DNA from: DATJPY01 sp035506135
GTDB lineage: Bacteria; Myxococcota_A; UBA9160; PR03
NCBI GenBank assembly: GCA_035506135.1
Contig: DATJPY010000112.1
Coordinates: forward strand, 1-64,000
Length of the DNA: 64,000 nt
Reading direction: 5' to 3'
This document shows positions 1-10,935 of this stretch, piece by piece. Each line of letters opens with the position of its first letter. The first letter of the stretch is position 1. Below the pieces are notes generated by a model, which worked only from the letters and a program-made list of their open reading frames with translations, was not told where the DNA came from and ran no database searches. Both the position numbers and the translations under genes were made by a program.

Positions 1-1
1 G

Positions 2-136
<135 letters not shown>

Positions 137-142
137 GACGCC

Positions 143-157
143 TCCCGCGACGCGGGA
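143..157 (+). other. Short hairpin between tuf and rpsJ
   Basis: TCCCGC and GCGGGA pair around a GAC loop just after the tuf stop. No T-run follows, so it is not a canonical terminator. It could be an mRNA processing or attenuation structure, or chance in GC-rich DNA. Confidence 0.25.
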
Positions 158-171
158 CGAGGTAGGGACCG

Positions 172-489
<318 letters not shown>

Positions 490-491
490 CG

Positions 492-1334
492 ATGGCGACC
501 CATCCGGTCCTGAGCAGCGGCGCGGGCAAGGGCGGCAGCGTGGAGCTGGATCCCGCGGTGTTCGAGGCGCCCGTGAAGCCGCATCTGTTCCACGCGGAGG
601 TGCGGCGGCAGCTCGCGCTGCGCCACCGCGGGACACACAGCACCAAGAACCGGGCCGCGGTCTCGGGCGGTGGGGTGAAGCCGTGGAGGCAGAAGGGCAC
701 CGGGCGCGCGCGCCAGGGAACGATCCGCGCGCCGCAGTGGGCGGGCGGCGGCGTCGTGTTCGGTCCGGTGCCGCGCTCGTACAGCCACGAGCTTCCCAAG
801 AAGGTCCGGCGCGCGGCGCTGCGGGCGGCGCTCTCGCTCCGGAAGCGCGAGGACGCGCTGCTCATCGTCGACGAGCTCGCGCCGTCCGAGCCGAAGACGC
901 GGCGTCTGGTGGAGCTGCTGCGGGGCCTCGGGTTCGACGGGAAGAGCTCGGTGCTGATCGCGACCCAGGGCGCCGACGAGGCCGTGGAGCGGGCGGCGCG
1001 GAACCTCCCGTGGGTGACGGTGCTGCGGGCGGTCGGGCTCAACACCTACGACGTGCTGCGCCACGACAAGCTTCTCGTGACCCGCGCCGCCCTCGATGTG
1101 ATCCACGAGCGCCTGAACGGCGCCAGGAGCGCCGCCACCGAGGCAGAAGGATCGCCCGGAGAATCCCGCAAGCGATCGCGCAGCGATCGCGCGCAGCGCA
1201 CCCATTCCGTCGCCACCGAGGCAAGGAATGCGACTGGAGTATCCACGCAAGCCGCCGAAGGCGGCGCGCAGCGAGCCGCAGGCGAGCGAAGTCGAAAGAC
1301 GGGCGGCAGCTCAGCAAAGAAGAAGAAGCCGTGA
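492..1334 (+). CDS. rplD: 50S ribosomal protein L4 with long basic C-terminal tail
   Basis: L4 binds 23S rRNA and lines the exit tunnel. The core spans about residues 1-210 and includes the tunnel-loop signature SGGGVKPWRQKGTGRARQG (about residues 58-76) and LLVTRAALDVIHERL at the usual end of the protein. About 70 further residues follow, rich in A, R, S, E and K and ending KKKKP; this makes 280 aa against the usual 200-210. The tail is encoded by repeat-bearing DNA (direct and inverted repeats at 1133-1230). The stop overlaps the rplW GTG. The core identity is certain; the function of the tail is unknown. Confidence 0.96.
   Translation: MATHPVLSSGAGKGGSVELDPAVFEAPVKPHLFHAEVRRQLALRHRGTHSTKNRAAVSGGGVKPWRQKGTGRARQGTIRAPQWAGGGVVFGPVPRSYSHELPKKVRRAALRAALSLRKREDALLIVDELAPSEPKTRRLVELLRGLGFDGKSSVLIATQGADEAVERAARNLPWVTVLRAVGLNTYDVLRHDKLLVTRAALDVIHERLNGARSAATEAEGSPGESRKRSRSDRAQRTHSVATEARNATGVSTQAAEGGAQRAAGERSRKTGGSSAKKKKP
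1133..1230 (+). repeat. Direct and inverted repeats inside the rplD tail
   Basis: The 13-mer CGCCACCGAGGCA occurs at 1133-1145 and again at 1211-1223. The second copy sits inside a stem in which CATTCC pairs with GGAATG, with an inner GCC/GGC pair. Between them AGCGATCGCGC is nearly tandemly duplicated. This looks like a small palindromic repeat that became in-frame coding sequence, but only a genome-wide search could show other copies. Confidence 0.5.
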
Positions 1335-1618
1335 GAGCCGAGGAAATCATCCAGCGCCCGCTCGTCACCGAGAAGAGCACGCTCGCGCGCGAGGAGCGCA
1401 ACGAGGTGGCCTTCGCCGTGGACCCGCGCGCCAGCAAGCACGACGTGCGGCGCGCGATCGAGGCGCTGTTCAGCGTCCGCGTCGAGGACGTCCGCACCAT
1501 GCGCATGCCGCGCAAGATGCGGCGCATCGGCCGCCACCAGGGCGCGCGGCCGCAGTGGAAGAAGGCGATCGTCCGCCTCGCCGAGGGGCAGTCGATCGAG
1601 TTCTTCGAGGGAGTCTGA
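1331..1618 (+). CDS. rplW: 50S ribosomal protein L23
   Basis: L23 (95 aa, normal length) sits at the tunnel exit and is the docking site for trigger factor and SRP. Family signatures IIQRPLVTEKST, VAFAVDPRASKHDVRRAIEALF and the basic loop MPRKMRRIGRHQGARPQWKK are present. I chose the GTG at 1331 because it overlaps the L4 stop (GTGA) and gives the family N-terminus; a longer upstream open frame exists but only shadows rplD. Its stop is one base from the rplB ATG. Confidence 0.95.
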   Translation: MRAEEIIQRPLVTEKSTLAREERNEVAFAVDPRASKHDVRRAIEALFSVRVEDVRTMRMPRKMRRIGRHQGARPQWKKAIVRLAEGQSIEFFEGV

Positions 1619-1619
1619 G

Positions 1620-2453
1620 ATGCCGGTGCGCAGCTACCGACCGACGTCGCCGGGCCGCCGCCAGATGAGCGTGCTCGACACCAGCGATCTCGCGCGCAAG
1701 CGCCCGGAGCGGGCGCTGGTCGAGGGCCGCATCTCGCGGTCGGGCGGGCGCAACGCGAACGGCCACGTGACCTCGTGGCATCGCGGCGGCGGGCACAAGC
1801 GCCTGTACCGCAGGATCGACTTCCGCCGCGAGAAGGTCGGGATCCCGGCGCGGGTGGCGGCGATCGAGTACGACCCGAACCGCTCGGCGCGCATCGCGCT
1901 CCTCCACTACCGCGACGGCGAGAAGCGCTACATCCTGGCGCCGCAGGGGCTCGCGGTCGGCGACCTGGTGGCGTCGGGTCCCGACGCCGAGATCCGGCCC
2001 GGCAACGCGCTGCCGCTGGCCCGCATCCCGCTCGGCACCGTGGTCCACGCGATCGAGATGAAGCCGGGCAAGGGCGCGCAGCTCGTCCGCTCCGCCGGGG
2101 GCGGCGCGCAGCTCATGGCGCGCGAGGGGCGCTACGCGACGCTGCGCCTGCCGAGCGGCGAGCACCGCCTGGTGCTGGTGGACTGCCTCGCCGCGATCGG
2201 CCAGGTCGGGAACCTCGACCACGAGAACGTGAGCATCGGCAAGGCCGGTCGCTCGCGCTGGCGCGGCGTGCGCCCGAACGTGCGCGGCGTCGCGATGAAT
2301 CCCGTCGACCACCCGATGGGCGGCGGCGAGGGCAAGTCTTCGGGCGGCAGGCATCCGTGCACGCCGTGGGGCGTCCCGACCAAGGGGCACAAGACGCGCA
2401 AGAACCAGCGCAGCGACAAGTACATCGTGAAGCGCCGCGGGAAGGGGAGATAG
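1620..2453 (+). CDS. rplB: 50S ribosomal protein L2
   Basis: L2 (277 aa) is needed for subunit association and supports the peptidyl transferase centre. It begins MPVRSYRPTSPGRR and shows GRNANGHVTSWHRGGGHKR, the SH3-like and OB-like RNA-binding cores, and VDHPMGGGEGKSSGGRHP. The conserved His of VDHP (His229 in E. coli, mature numbering) is kept, while the next His is Met, a known natural variant. The end, SDKYIVKRRGKGR, is normal. The next gene, rpsS, starts immediately after the stop. Confidence 0.97.
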   Translation: MPVRSYRPTSPGRRQMSVLDTSDLARKRPERALVEGRISRSGGRNANGHVTSWHRGGGHKRLYRRIDFRREKVGIPARVAAIEYDPNRSARIALLHYRDGEKRYILAPQGLAVGDLVASGPDAEIRPGNALPLARIPLGTVVHAIEMKPGKGAQLVRSAGGGAQLMAREGRYATLRLPSGEHRLVLVDCLAAIGQVGNLDHENVSIGKAGRSRWRGVRPNVRGVAMNPVDHPMGGGEGKSSGGRHPCTPWGVPTKGHKTRKNQRSDKYIVKRRGKGR

Positions 2454-2792
2454 GTGGCTCGATCGCTCCGCAAGGGTCCGTTCGTCGATCCGAGCCTGCA
2501 GCGCAAGCTCGAGAAGCTGGCGCGCTCAGGCTCGAAGCAGGCGATCCGGACCTGGTCGCGCCGCTCGATGATCACGCCCGAGATGCTCGGCCTGACCCTG
2601 CAGGTGCACAACGGAAAGCTCTTCGTGCCGGTGTACGTGACGGAGAACATGGTGGGGCACCGCCTCGGCGAGTTCGCCCCGACGCGCAAGTTCACGGGCC
2701 ACTCGACGGAGAAGAAGAAGCCGACGGGACCGGGGCCGGCGGCGGGCGGCGCGCCGCGGGGAGCGCCGCCGGGAGCGCGGACCGAGGGCTGA
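2454..2792 (+). CDS. rpsS: 30S ribosomal protein S19 with Pro/Gly-rich tail
   Basis: S19 forms a complex with S13 in the small-subunit head. MARSLRKGPFVDPSLQRKL, TWSRRSMITPEMLGLT and HRLGEFAPTRKFTGHS are diagnostic. The core ends near residue 86; about 25 extra residues rich in P, G and A follow, giving 112 aa against about 92 usually. The GTG start abuts the rplB stop. The tail has no recognisable motif. Confidence 0.96.
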   Translation: MARSLRKGPFVDPSLQRKLEKLARSGSKQAIRTWSRRSMITPEMLGLTLQVHNGKLFVPVYVTENMVGHRLGEFAPTRKFTGHSTEKKKPTGPGPAAGGAPRGAPPGARTEG

Positions 2793-2793
2793 G

Positions 2794-3141
2794 ATGGAAG
2801 TGACGGCGAAGCTCAGCAACCTGCGCGGCAGCGCGCGCAAGGCGCGCCTGGTGGCGGATCAGATCCGCGGGCGGGGCGTCGAGGACGCGCTCGCGATCCT
2901 GCAGCACTCGCCCGGGCGCTTTGCCCGGCCGCTCGCGAAGCTCGTGCGCTCGGCGCTGGCCAACGCGACGCAGAAGAACGAGCGCGAGAAGAGCGGGATC
3001 GACGTCGACAACCTGGTGATCCAGACGGTGACGGTGGACGAGGGCCCGAGCGCGTGGCGCATCAGCCCCCGCGCGCAAGGGCGCGCCTACTGGACGCAGC
3101 GCCGCACGAGCCACGTCACCGTGGTTCTGGGGGAGAAGTAG
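2794..3141 (+). CDS. rplV: 50S ribosomal protein L22
   Basis: L22 (115 aa, normal) lines the exit tunnel with a long beta-hairpin. It shows NLRGSARKARLVADQIRG at the start and a hairpin region ending RAQGRAYWTQRRTSHVTVVL (about residues 90-113). Its TAG stop shares a base with the rpsC GTG, indicating tight coupling. Confidence 0.96.
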   Translation: MEVTAKLSNLRGSARKARLVADQIRGRGVEDALAILQHSPGRFARPLAKLVRSALANATQKNEREKSGIDVDNLVIQTVTVDEGPSAWRISPRAQGRAYWTQRRTSHVTVVLGEK

Positions 3142-3821
3142 TGGGTCAGAAGGTCCATCCGTACGGCTTCCGGATCGGCACCCTCTATGGGTGGCAGTCG
3201 AACTGGTTCTCGGAGCGCCGCTACGCGCCGCAGCTGCACGAGGACATCAAGATCCGGCGCTTCATCAAGAAGAAGCTCTACCACGCCGGCATCTCGAAGG
3301 TCGTGATCGAGCGCACGGGCGAGAAGGTGGTGGTCAACATCCACACCGCGCGGCCGGGCATCCTGATCGGGAAGCGCGGTGCGGAGGTGGAGTCGCTGCG
3401 GAAGGAAGTCGCGGCGCTCACCACGGGCGAGGTGTTCATCAACATCAAGGAGATTCGCAAGGCGGAGCTCGACGCCCAGCTCGTGGCCGAGAACGTGGCG
3501 CTGCAGCTCGAGCGGCGGGTGGCGTTCCGGCGCGCGATGAAGAAGGCCGTGACGTCGACCATGAAGTTCGGCGCAGAGGGCGTCCGCATCCAGTGCTCGG
3601 GTCGCCTCGGCGGCGCCGAGATGGGTCGCCGCGAGTGGTACCGCGAGGGCCGCGTGCCGCTCCACACGCTGCGGGCGGACATCGAGTACGGGCTCGCCGA
3701 GGCGAAGACGACCTACGGCGTGATCGGGGTGAAGTGCTGGGTCTTCAAGGGCGACCTGGCCGATCGGGACCTGCGCCGCGGCACGCTCGCGCAGCGCATC
3801 TCCGACGAGGGAATCCGCTAG
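3141..3821 (+). CDS. rpsC: 30S ribosomal protein S3
   Basis: S3 (226 aa) is at the mRNA entry channel. The GTG at 3141 yields VGQKVHPYGFRIG, the family start, and shares one base with the rplV stop. A KH domain with the GKRG loop (GILIGKRGAEVESLR) and the C-terminal half with GRLGGAEMGRREWYREG are both present. The length is normal for the family. Confidence 0.96.
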   Translation: MGQKVHPYGFRIGTLYGWQSNWFSERRYAPQLHEDIKIRRFIKKKLYHAGISKVVIERTGEKVVVNIHTARPGILIGKRGAEVESLRKEVAALTTGEVFINIKEIRKAELDAQLVAENVALQLERRVAFRRAMKKAVTSTMKFGAEGVRIQCSGRLGGAEMGRREWYREGRVPLHTLRADIEYGLAEAKTTYGVIGVKCWVFKGDLADRDLRRGTLAQRISDEGIR

Positions 3822-3825
3822 TCCC

Positions 3826-4238
<413 letters not shown>

Positions 4239-4242
<4 letters not shown>

Positions 4243-4436
4243 AGGCCTCCGAGCTGCGCGATCTGACTCTCGAGGAGCTGCAGACGAAGGTCCGGGAGCT
4301 GCGCCACGAGCACTTCGGCGCCAAGGTGCGCCACTCGACGGGCCAGCTCGAGAACACCGCGAAGCTGTCTGTGCTGCGCAGGGACATCGCGCGCATCGAG
4401 ACGGTGCTGCGCGAAAAGGGTGGAGCGACGGCGTGA
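4239..4436 (+). CDS. rpmC: 50S ribosomal protein L29
   Basis: L29 (65 aa) is a two-helix hairpin next to L23 at the tunnel exit. VKASELRDLTLEELQTKVRE is the family N-terminus and LSVLRRDIARIETVLREK the second helix. The GTG start overlaps the L16 stop by four bases and its own stop overlaps the rpsQ GTG in the same way. Confidence 0.95.
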
Positions 4437-4696
4437 AGGAGCGAGGACAACGAAGGACCCTGGACGGGACCGTGGTCAGCGACAAGATGGACAAGACCGT
4501 GGTCGTCCGCGTGGAGCGCCTGGTGCGCGACCCGCACTACGAGAAGTACGTGCGGCGCTACTCGCAGTTCATGGCGCACGATCCGGAGAACGCCTGCCAC
4601 GTCGGCGACCGCGTGCGCATCATCGAGCACCGGCCGCTCTCGAAACGCAAGCGCTGGAAGGTGCAGTCGACCCTCGCGAAGGCGACGGGGGTCTGA
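4433..4696 (+). CDS. rpsQ: 30S ribosomal protein S17
   Basis: S17 (87 aa, normal) is an OB-fold primary 16S binder. Diagnostic stretches are RTLDGTVVSDKMDKTVVV, PHYEKYVRRYSQFMAHD and GDRVRIIEHRPLSKRKRW. The GTG start overlaps the rpmC stop. Confidence 0.96.
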   Translation: MKERGQRRTLDGTVVSDKMDKTVVVRVERLVRDPHYEKYVRRYSQFMAHDPENACHVGDRVRIIEHRPLSKRKRWKVQSTLAKATGV

Positions 4697-4705
4697 GGCG
4701 CGGTC

Positions 4706-5073
4706 ATGGTGCAGCAGGAGTCGATGCTCGAGGTTGCGGACAACTCGGGAGCGCGCAGGGTGGCGTGCATCCGGGTGCTCGGCGGATCCAAGCGCCGCTA
4801 CGCCTCGATCGGGGACATCATCGTGGTGTCGGTGAAGGACGCGATCCCCAACGGGCGGGTGAAGAAGGGCGAGGTGCGCAAGGCGGTCGTGGTGCGCACG
4901 GCCAAGGGCGTCGCGCGCCCGGACGGCTCCTACATCAAGTTCGACGACAACGCGGCGGTGCTGATCGACAACCAGCGCGAGCCGGTCGGCACCCGCATCT
5001 TCGGCCCGGTGGCGCGCGAGCTGCGCGCGCGGCGCTTCATGAAGATCATCTCGCTGGCCCCGGAGGTGCTGTG

Positions 5074-5074
<1 letters not shown>
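4706..5074 (+). CDS. rplN: 50S ribosomal protein L14
   Basis: L14 (122 aa, exactly typical) lies at the subunit interface near L19. MVQQESMLEVADNSGARRV, the 'GGSKRRYASIGDIIVVSVK' region and the C-terminal FGPVARELRARRFMKIISLAPEVL are canonical. Its TGA overlaps the rplE ATG (ATGA-type coupling). rplX (L24), which normally separates these genes, is missing. Confidence 0.97.
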
Positions 5075-5616
<542 letters not shown>

Positions 5617-5635
5617 GAGCGGTGGAGAAGCGACC

Positions 5636-6031
5636 ATGATGACCGACCCGATCGCCGACATGCTGGCCCGGCTCCGCAACGGGGGGATGGCCCGCCACGC
5701 GCGGGTGCGGGTGCCGGCCTCGAAGCTGAAGGCGGCGCTGGCGCGCGTGCTGGCCGAGGGGGGCTTCGTCGGCGAGGTGCAGGAGGAGAGCGCCGAGGGC
5801 CGTCCGACGCTGGTGGTCGAGCTGCGCTACGCCGACGACGGGCGCCCGATGATCGACGGGCTGCGCCGCATCTCGCGGCCGGGCCGCCGCGTGTACGTCG
5901 CCAAGGACGAGATCCCGCGCGTGCGCAACGGCCTCGGGCTGGCCGTCCTCTCGACGTCGAAGGGCCTCCTCTCCGACCGCGCGGCGCGCGAGGCCGATGT
6001 CGGCGGCGAGCTGCTCTGCGAGGTCTGGTGA
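5636..6031 (+). CDS. rpsH: 30S ribosomal protein S8
   Basis: S8 (131 aa, normal) binds 16S helix 21 and in E. coli also represses the spc operon. MMTDPIADMLARLRNG is the family start; PGRRVYVAKDEIPRVRNGLG and LSTSKGLLSDRAARE are diagnostic. The stop overlaps the rplF start as TGATG. In the textbook order it would follow rpsN, which is absent here. Confidence 0.96.
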   Translation: MMTDPIADMLARLRNGGMARHARVRVPASKLKAALARVLAEGGFVGEVQEESAEGRPTLVVELRYADDGRPMIDGLRRISRPGRRVYVAKDEIPRVRNGLGLAVLSTSKGLLSDRAAREADVGGELLCEVW

Positions 6032-6576
6032 TGTCGCGCATCGGTCGCAAGGCGGTGTCGATCCCCTCGGGCGTGAGCGTCGAGCAGGCGGAGGGGCGCG
6101 TCCGGGTCAAGGGGCCGAAGGGCACGCTGTCGGCGCCGCTTCCGCCGTCGGTCACGATGGAGGTCTCGGAGGGCGAGGTGCGCTTCGCGCGCGGCGACGA
6201 CCGCAAGCCCTCGCGCGCCTATCACGGCCTCGCACGCGCCGCGGTCGCCAACATGGTGCGCGGCGTGACGGACGGGTTCGCGCGCGAGCTGCAGATCGAG
6301 GGGGTCGGCTACCGCGCCGAGGCGTCGGGGCGGAAGCTCACGCTCTCGGTCGGCTACTCCCACCCGGTCGTGATCGACGTGCCCGAGGGGCTCTCGGTCG
6401 CGGTCGAGGGGACCACGAAGATCCGCGTGACGGGCATCGACCGGGAGCGGGTGGGCCTGTTCGCGGCCGAGCTGCGCGCGGTGCGGCCCCCCGAGCCGTA
6501 CAAGGGCAAGGGGATCCGCTACAGCGGCGAGCATGTGCGGCGCAAGGTCGGCAAGACCGGCGCGACGACGGCCTGA
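6031..6576 (+). CDS. rplF: 50S ribosomal protein L6
   Basis: L6 (181 aa) has two related domains and lies near the sarcin-ricin loop. I chose the ATG at 6031 (MSRIGRKAVSIPSGV, the family start) over an in-frame GTG one codon earlier. VRVKGPKGTLS and the C-terminal signature PEPYKGKGIRYSGEHVRRKV are present. It overlaps the rpsH stop. Confidence 0.96.
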   Translation: MSRIGRKAVSIPSGVSVEQAEGRVRVKGPKGTLSAPLPPSVTMEVSEGEVRFARGDDRKPSRAYHGLARAAVANMVRGVTDGFARELQIEGVGYRAEASGRKLTLSVGYSHPVVIDVPEGLSVAVEGTTKIRVTGIDRERVGLFAAELRAVRPPEPYKGKGIRYSGEHVRRKVGKTGATTA

Positions 6577-6583
6577 GGAATTC

Positions 6584-6955
6584 ATGCAGCGAACGATCCG
6601 CAACCCGAAGGACGCCAAGTGGGAGGCCCGCCGCGCGCGCGTCGCGCGGCGCCTGCAGGGCGGGGCGCGCGTACAGCTCGTGGTGTATCGCAGCTTGAAG
6701 CACATCTACGCCCAGCTCATCGATCCCACCACCGGGCGCACGATCGGCGGCGCCTCGACGCGCTCCAAGGCGTTGGCCGAGGGACTGGGCGAGGTGAACA
6801 AGGTCGAAGCCGCGAAGCGGGTCGGCAAGGCGATCGCCGAGCTGGCGCGCGCGCGCAACGTGGAGCGCGTGGTGTTCAACCGCAACGGATTCCTCTACCA
6901 CGGCCGCGTCAAGGCTCTGGCCGACGCGGCCCGCGAAGCGGGGCTCGACTTTTAG
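6584..6955 (+). CDS. rplR: 50S ribosomal protein L18
   Basis: L18 (123 aa) binds 5S rRNA with L5. It shows ARRLQGGARVQLVVYRSLKHIYAQLID and the C-terminal signature VFNRNGFLYHGRVKALADAAREAGL. The ATG at 6584 gives a normal-length protein; an open frame extends 17 codons upstream into rplF but has no family support. The stop is one base from rpsE. Confidence 0.95.
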   Translation: MQRTIRNPKDAKWEARRARVARRLQGGARVQLVVYRSLKHIYAQLIDPTTGRTIGGASTRSKALAEGLGEVNKVEAAKRVGKAIAELARARNVERVVFNRNGFLYHGRVKALADAAREAGLDF

Positions 6956-6956
6956 G

Positions 6957-7469
6957 ATGGCGAACCGGAACCGACGCGAGCGTCTGAACGCGAACGACTA
7001 CGAGCTGACCGACCGCGTGGTCCACATCAACCGCGTGGCCAAGGTCGTGAAGGGCGGCCGGCGCTTCTCGTTCAGCGCGCTGGTCGTGGTGGGAGACGGC
7101 AACGGCGTCGTCGGGGTCGGGCTCGGCAAGGCCGGCGAGGTGCCGGAGGCGATCCGAAAGGGTGTCGACCGCGCGCGCAAGAACCTGCTGCGGGTGCCGC
7201 TCAAGGGTGGGACGCTCCCGCACGAGGTGCTCGGGCACTTCGGGGCCGGCCTGGTGCTGCTGCGCCCCGCCTCGTCCGGCACCGGCGTGATCGCCGGCGG
7301 CGGCGTGCGCGCGGTGCTCGAGTCGGCGGGGGTGCAGGACGTGCTGACCAAGAGCCTCGGCACCAACAACCCGCACAACGTGGTGCGCGCCACGCTGGTG
7401 GCGCTCGGGGAGCTCCGCGACCCGGCGGAGCGAAGCAGCGAGCTCGGCGTCGAAAGCGCCGCACCGTAG
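6957..7469 (+). CDS. rpsE: 30S ribosomal protein S5
   Basis: S5 (170 aa) is involved in decoding accuracy and mRNA unwinding. The double-stranded RNA-binding domain GRRFSFSALVVVGDGNGVVG and the C-terminal region GTGVIAGGGVRAVLESAGVQDVLTK are canonical. The typical AEKVVHINRVAKV segment is present as DRVVHINRVAKVVKGG. Confidence 0.96.
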   Translation: MANRNRRERLNANDYELTDRVVHINRVAKVVKGGRRFSFSALVVVGDGNGVVGVGLGKAGEVPEAIRKGVDRARKNLLRVPLKGGTLPHEVLGHFGAGLVLLRPASSGTGVIAGGGVRAVLESAGVQDVLTKSLGTNNPHNVVRATLVALGELRDPAERSSELGVESAAP

Positions 7470-7481
7470 GCGGGTCGGGAC

Positions 7482-7658
7482 ATGGGCAAGCTCAAGGTGA
7501 CGTGGGTGAAGAGCCAGATCGGCTGCGACCAGCGGCAGCGCGCGACGCTGCGCGGCCTCGGGCTGCGGCGCCTGCGGCAGACGGTCGAGCTGGTCGACTC
7601 CCCGCCGGTGCGCGGCATGCTCCGCAAGGTCGGGCACCTGGTGCGGGTGGAGGGCTAG
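7482..7658 (+). CDS. rpmD: 50S ribosomal protein L30
   Basis: This 58-aa gene is a short-form L30. MGKLKVTWVKSQIGCDQRQR is the family's first strand and helix, and LRGLGLRRLRQTVELVDSP the second. It lies between rpsE and rplO, the conserved position. The stop is two bases before rplO. Confidence 0.94.
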   Translation: MGKLKVTWVKSQIGCDQRQRATLRGLGLRRLRQTVELVDSPPVRGMLRKVGHLVRVEG

Positions 7659-7660
7659 CG

Positions 7661-8097
7661 ATGCTGGACCGACTCGCGCCGCGACCCGGCGCGCGCAAGA
7701 AGCACCGCCGACCGCGCGGTCCCGGTACGGGGTTCGGCAAGACGTCGGGCCGCGGGACCAAGGGTCAGGGCAAGCGCGCGCCCGGCCGCGAGACGCCGCT
7801 CTACTTCGAGGGCGGCCAGATGCCGCTCGTGCGCCGGGTGCCCAAGCGCGGCTTCAAGAATCCGTCGCGGCGCGAGGTCGAGGTCGTGAACCTGTCGGCG
7901 CTGGCGGCGTTCGGGGACGGGGCGACCGTCGAGCCCGAGGCGCTGGCGCGCCGCGGCCTGATCCGCGGCCGCGGCGTCCCGGTGAAGGTCCTCGGCCAGG
8001 GCGATGCGCCGCGCAACCTCGTGGTGCGCGCGCACGGCGTGAGCGCGAGCGCGCGGGCCAAGATCGAGGCCGCGGGCGGAACGGTGGAGATCCTCGC

Positions 8098-8101
<4 letters not shown>
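7661..8101 (+). CDS. rplO: 50S ribosomal protein L15
   Basis: L15 (146 aa, normal) is a late 50S assembly protein. The Gly/Arg-rich N-terminus with GPGTGFGKTSGRGTKGQGKR is diagnostic, followed by GGQMPLVRRVPKRGFKNP. The C-terminal globular part ends IEAAGGTVEIL. I chose the ATG at 7661 by homology. The TGA overlaps the secY TTG. Confidence 0.96.
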
Positions 8102-9404
<1,303 letters not shown>

Positions 9405-9408
<4 letters not shown>

Positions 9409-9977
9409 CGGCGACGCGCCTGCTGCTGCTCGGGCCCCCGGGAGCGGGCAAGGGGACCCAGGCCGAGCGCCTGGTGAAGGCCCTCGGCATCCCGCAGATC
9501 TCGACCGGCGACATGCTCCGCGCGGCGGTGCGCGCCGGCAGCGAGGTGGGCCGGCAGGCGCATGCCTACATGGAGCGAGGCGACCTGGTGCCCGACGCGG
9601 TGGTGATCGGGGTGGCCGAAGAGCGGCTGCGACAGCCGGACGCCCAGAAGGGGTTCATCCTCGACGGCTTTCCGCGCACGCCGGTCCAGGCGGAGGCGCT
9701 CGACCGAATGCTCGAGCGCCTCGGCGTCCGGCTCGAGCGCTGCGTGGCGCTCCGCGCCGACGAGGACACGCTGGTGCAGCGGCTGCTGCGGCGCGCCGCC
9801 ATCGAGGGTCGCAACGACGACAACGAGGCGATCATCCGCAACCGCATGCGCGTCTACCGGGAGTCGACCCAGCCGCTGGTCGACTACTACCGGCGGCGAG
9901 GCGTGCTGTTCGAGGTCGATGGAGAGGGCGGCATCGACGCCGTGGCGGCGCGCATCGGCGAGGTGCTGGCGCGATGA
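9405..9977 (+). CDS. adk: Adenylate kinase, short type
   Basis: Adk converts ATP + AMP to two ADP in the cytoplasm. The P-loop GPPGAGKGTQ (about residues 10-19) is followed by the AMP-binding ISTGDMLR and LDGFPRTPVQAEAL motifs. At 190 aa it is the short form: the LID insert of long Adks is reduced to RRAAIEGRNDDNEAII, without zinc Cys residues. The ATG overlaps the secY stop (ATGA), and the stop overlaps map. This is the conserved secY-adk-map order. Confidence 0.96.
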
Positions 9978-10765
9978 CGGCGTTCACCGAATCGATCCGC
10001 ATCAAGACGCGTCGGGAGATCGAGACGATGCGCGCTGCGGGGCGCGAGGTGGCCGAGGTCCTGCTCGAGCTGCGCGACGCGGCGCGGCCGGGCATGGCCA
10101 CCGAGGAGCTCGACGAGCAGGCCCGCCGTGCCATCAAGCGGCGGGGCCTCACCTCGTCGTTCCTGGGCTACGCACCGTACGGCCTGCCTCCGTACCCGGC
10201 GGTGCTCTGCGTCTCGGTGAACGAGGAGGTCGTGCACGGGATCCCGGGCCCGCGCGAGATCAAGACGGGCGACGTGCTCTCGCTCGACTTCGGCGCCTCG
10301 CTCGACGGCTACCACGGGGATTCGGCGCTCACGATCCCGATCGGAGCGGTGAGCCCGGAGGTGCAGCGGCTGATCGACGTGACTCACGACTCGCTCGACC
10401 GGGCGATCGCGGAGATGGTGCCCGGGCGGCGGCTCTCGGACGTGGGCCACGCGGTGCAGGAGCGGGTGGAGCCGGAGGGCTTCTCGGTGGTGCGCGCCTT
10501 CGTCGGCCACGGCATCGGTCGCGAGATGCACGAGCCGCCGCAGATCCCGAACTTCGGACCGGGCGGCCGCGGCCCGCGGCTCCGGCCGGGCATGGTGTTC
10601 GCGATCGAGCCGATGGTGACGGCCGGCGGGCCCGAGGTGCGGATGCTCGACGACCAGTGGACGGCGGTCACCGCGGACGGCTCGCTGGCGGCCCACTTCG
10701 AACACACGATCCTGATCACGGACGGGACCCCCGAGGTCCTGACCCGCGTTCCGGGGTCGCACTGA
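9974..10765 (+). CDS. map: Methionine aminopeptidase type I
   Basis: Map (263 aa) removes the initiator methionine from nascent proteins with a dinuclear metal centre. The metal ligands are visible: the two Asp in LDFGASLDGYHGD, His in GHGIGREMHEPP, Glu in VFAIEPMV and the final Glu in HFEHTILIT. There is no N-terminal zinc domain, so it is the Ia form. It starts at the ATG overlapping the adk stop. Confidence 0.96.
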   Translation: MTAFTESIRIKTRREIETMRAAGREVAEVLLELRDAARPGMATEELDEQARRAIKRRGLTSSFLGYAPYGLPPYPAVLCVSVNEEVVHGIPGPREIKTGDVLSLDFGASLDGYHGDSALTIPIGAVSPEVQRLIDVTHDSLDRAIAEMVPGRRLSDVGHAVQERVEPEGFSVVRAFVGHGIGREMHEPPQIPNFGPGGRGPRLRPGMVFAIEPMVTAGGPEVRMLDDQWTAVTADGSLAAHFEHTILITDGTPEVLTRVPGSH

Positions 10766-10796
10766 GGGGCGTCGAGCCCCGAGCGATGAGGACGAG

Positions 10797-10910
10797 ATGA
10801 AGGTCCGCGCCTCGGTCAGGAAGATGTGCGACAAGTGCCGGATCATCCGGCGCCGCGGGGTCGTGCGCGTGATCTGCGAGAACCCCAAGCACAAGCAACG
10901 GCAGGGCTGA
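10797..10910 (+). CDS. rpmJ: 50S ribosomal protein L36
   Basis: This 37-aa gene encodes MKVRASVRKMCDKCRIIRRR and then VICENPKHKQRQG. The zinc ligands Cys11, Cys14, Cys27 and His32 are intact, so it is the zinc-binding form of L36. It follows map directly; infA, often between them, is not here. Confidence 0.96.
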   Translation: MKVRASVRKMCDKCRIIRRRGVVRVICENPKHKQRQG

Positions 10911-10935
10911 GCCCGGAGCCGGAGGAGGACAATCG

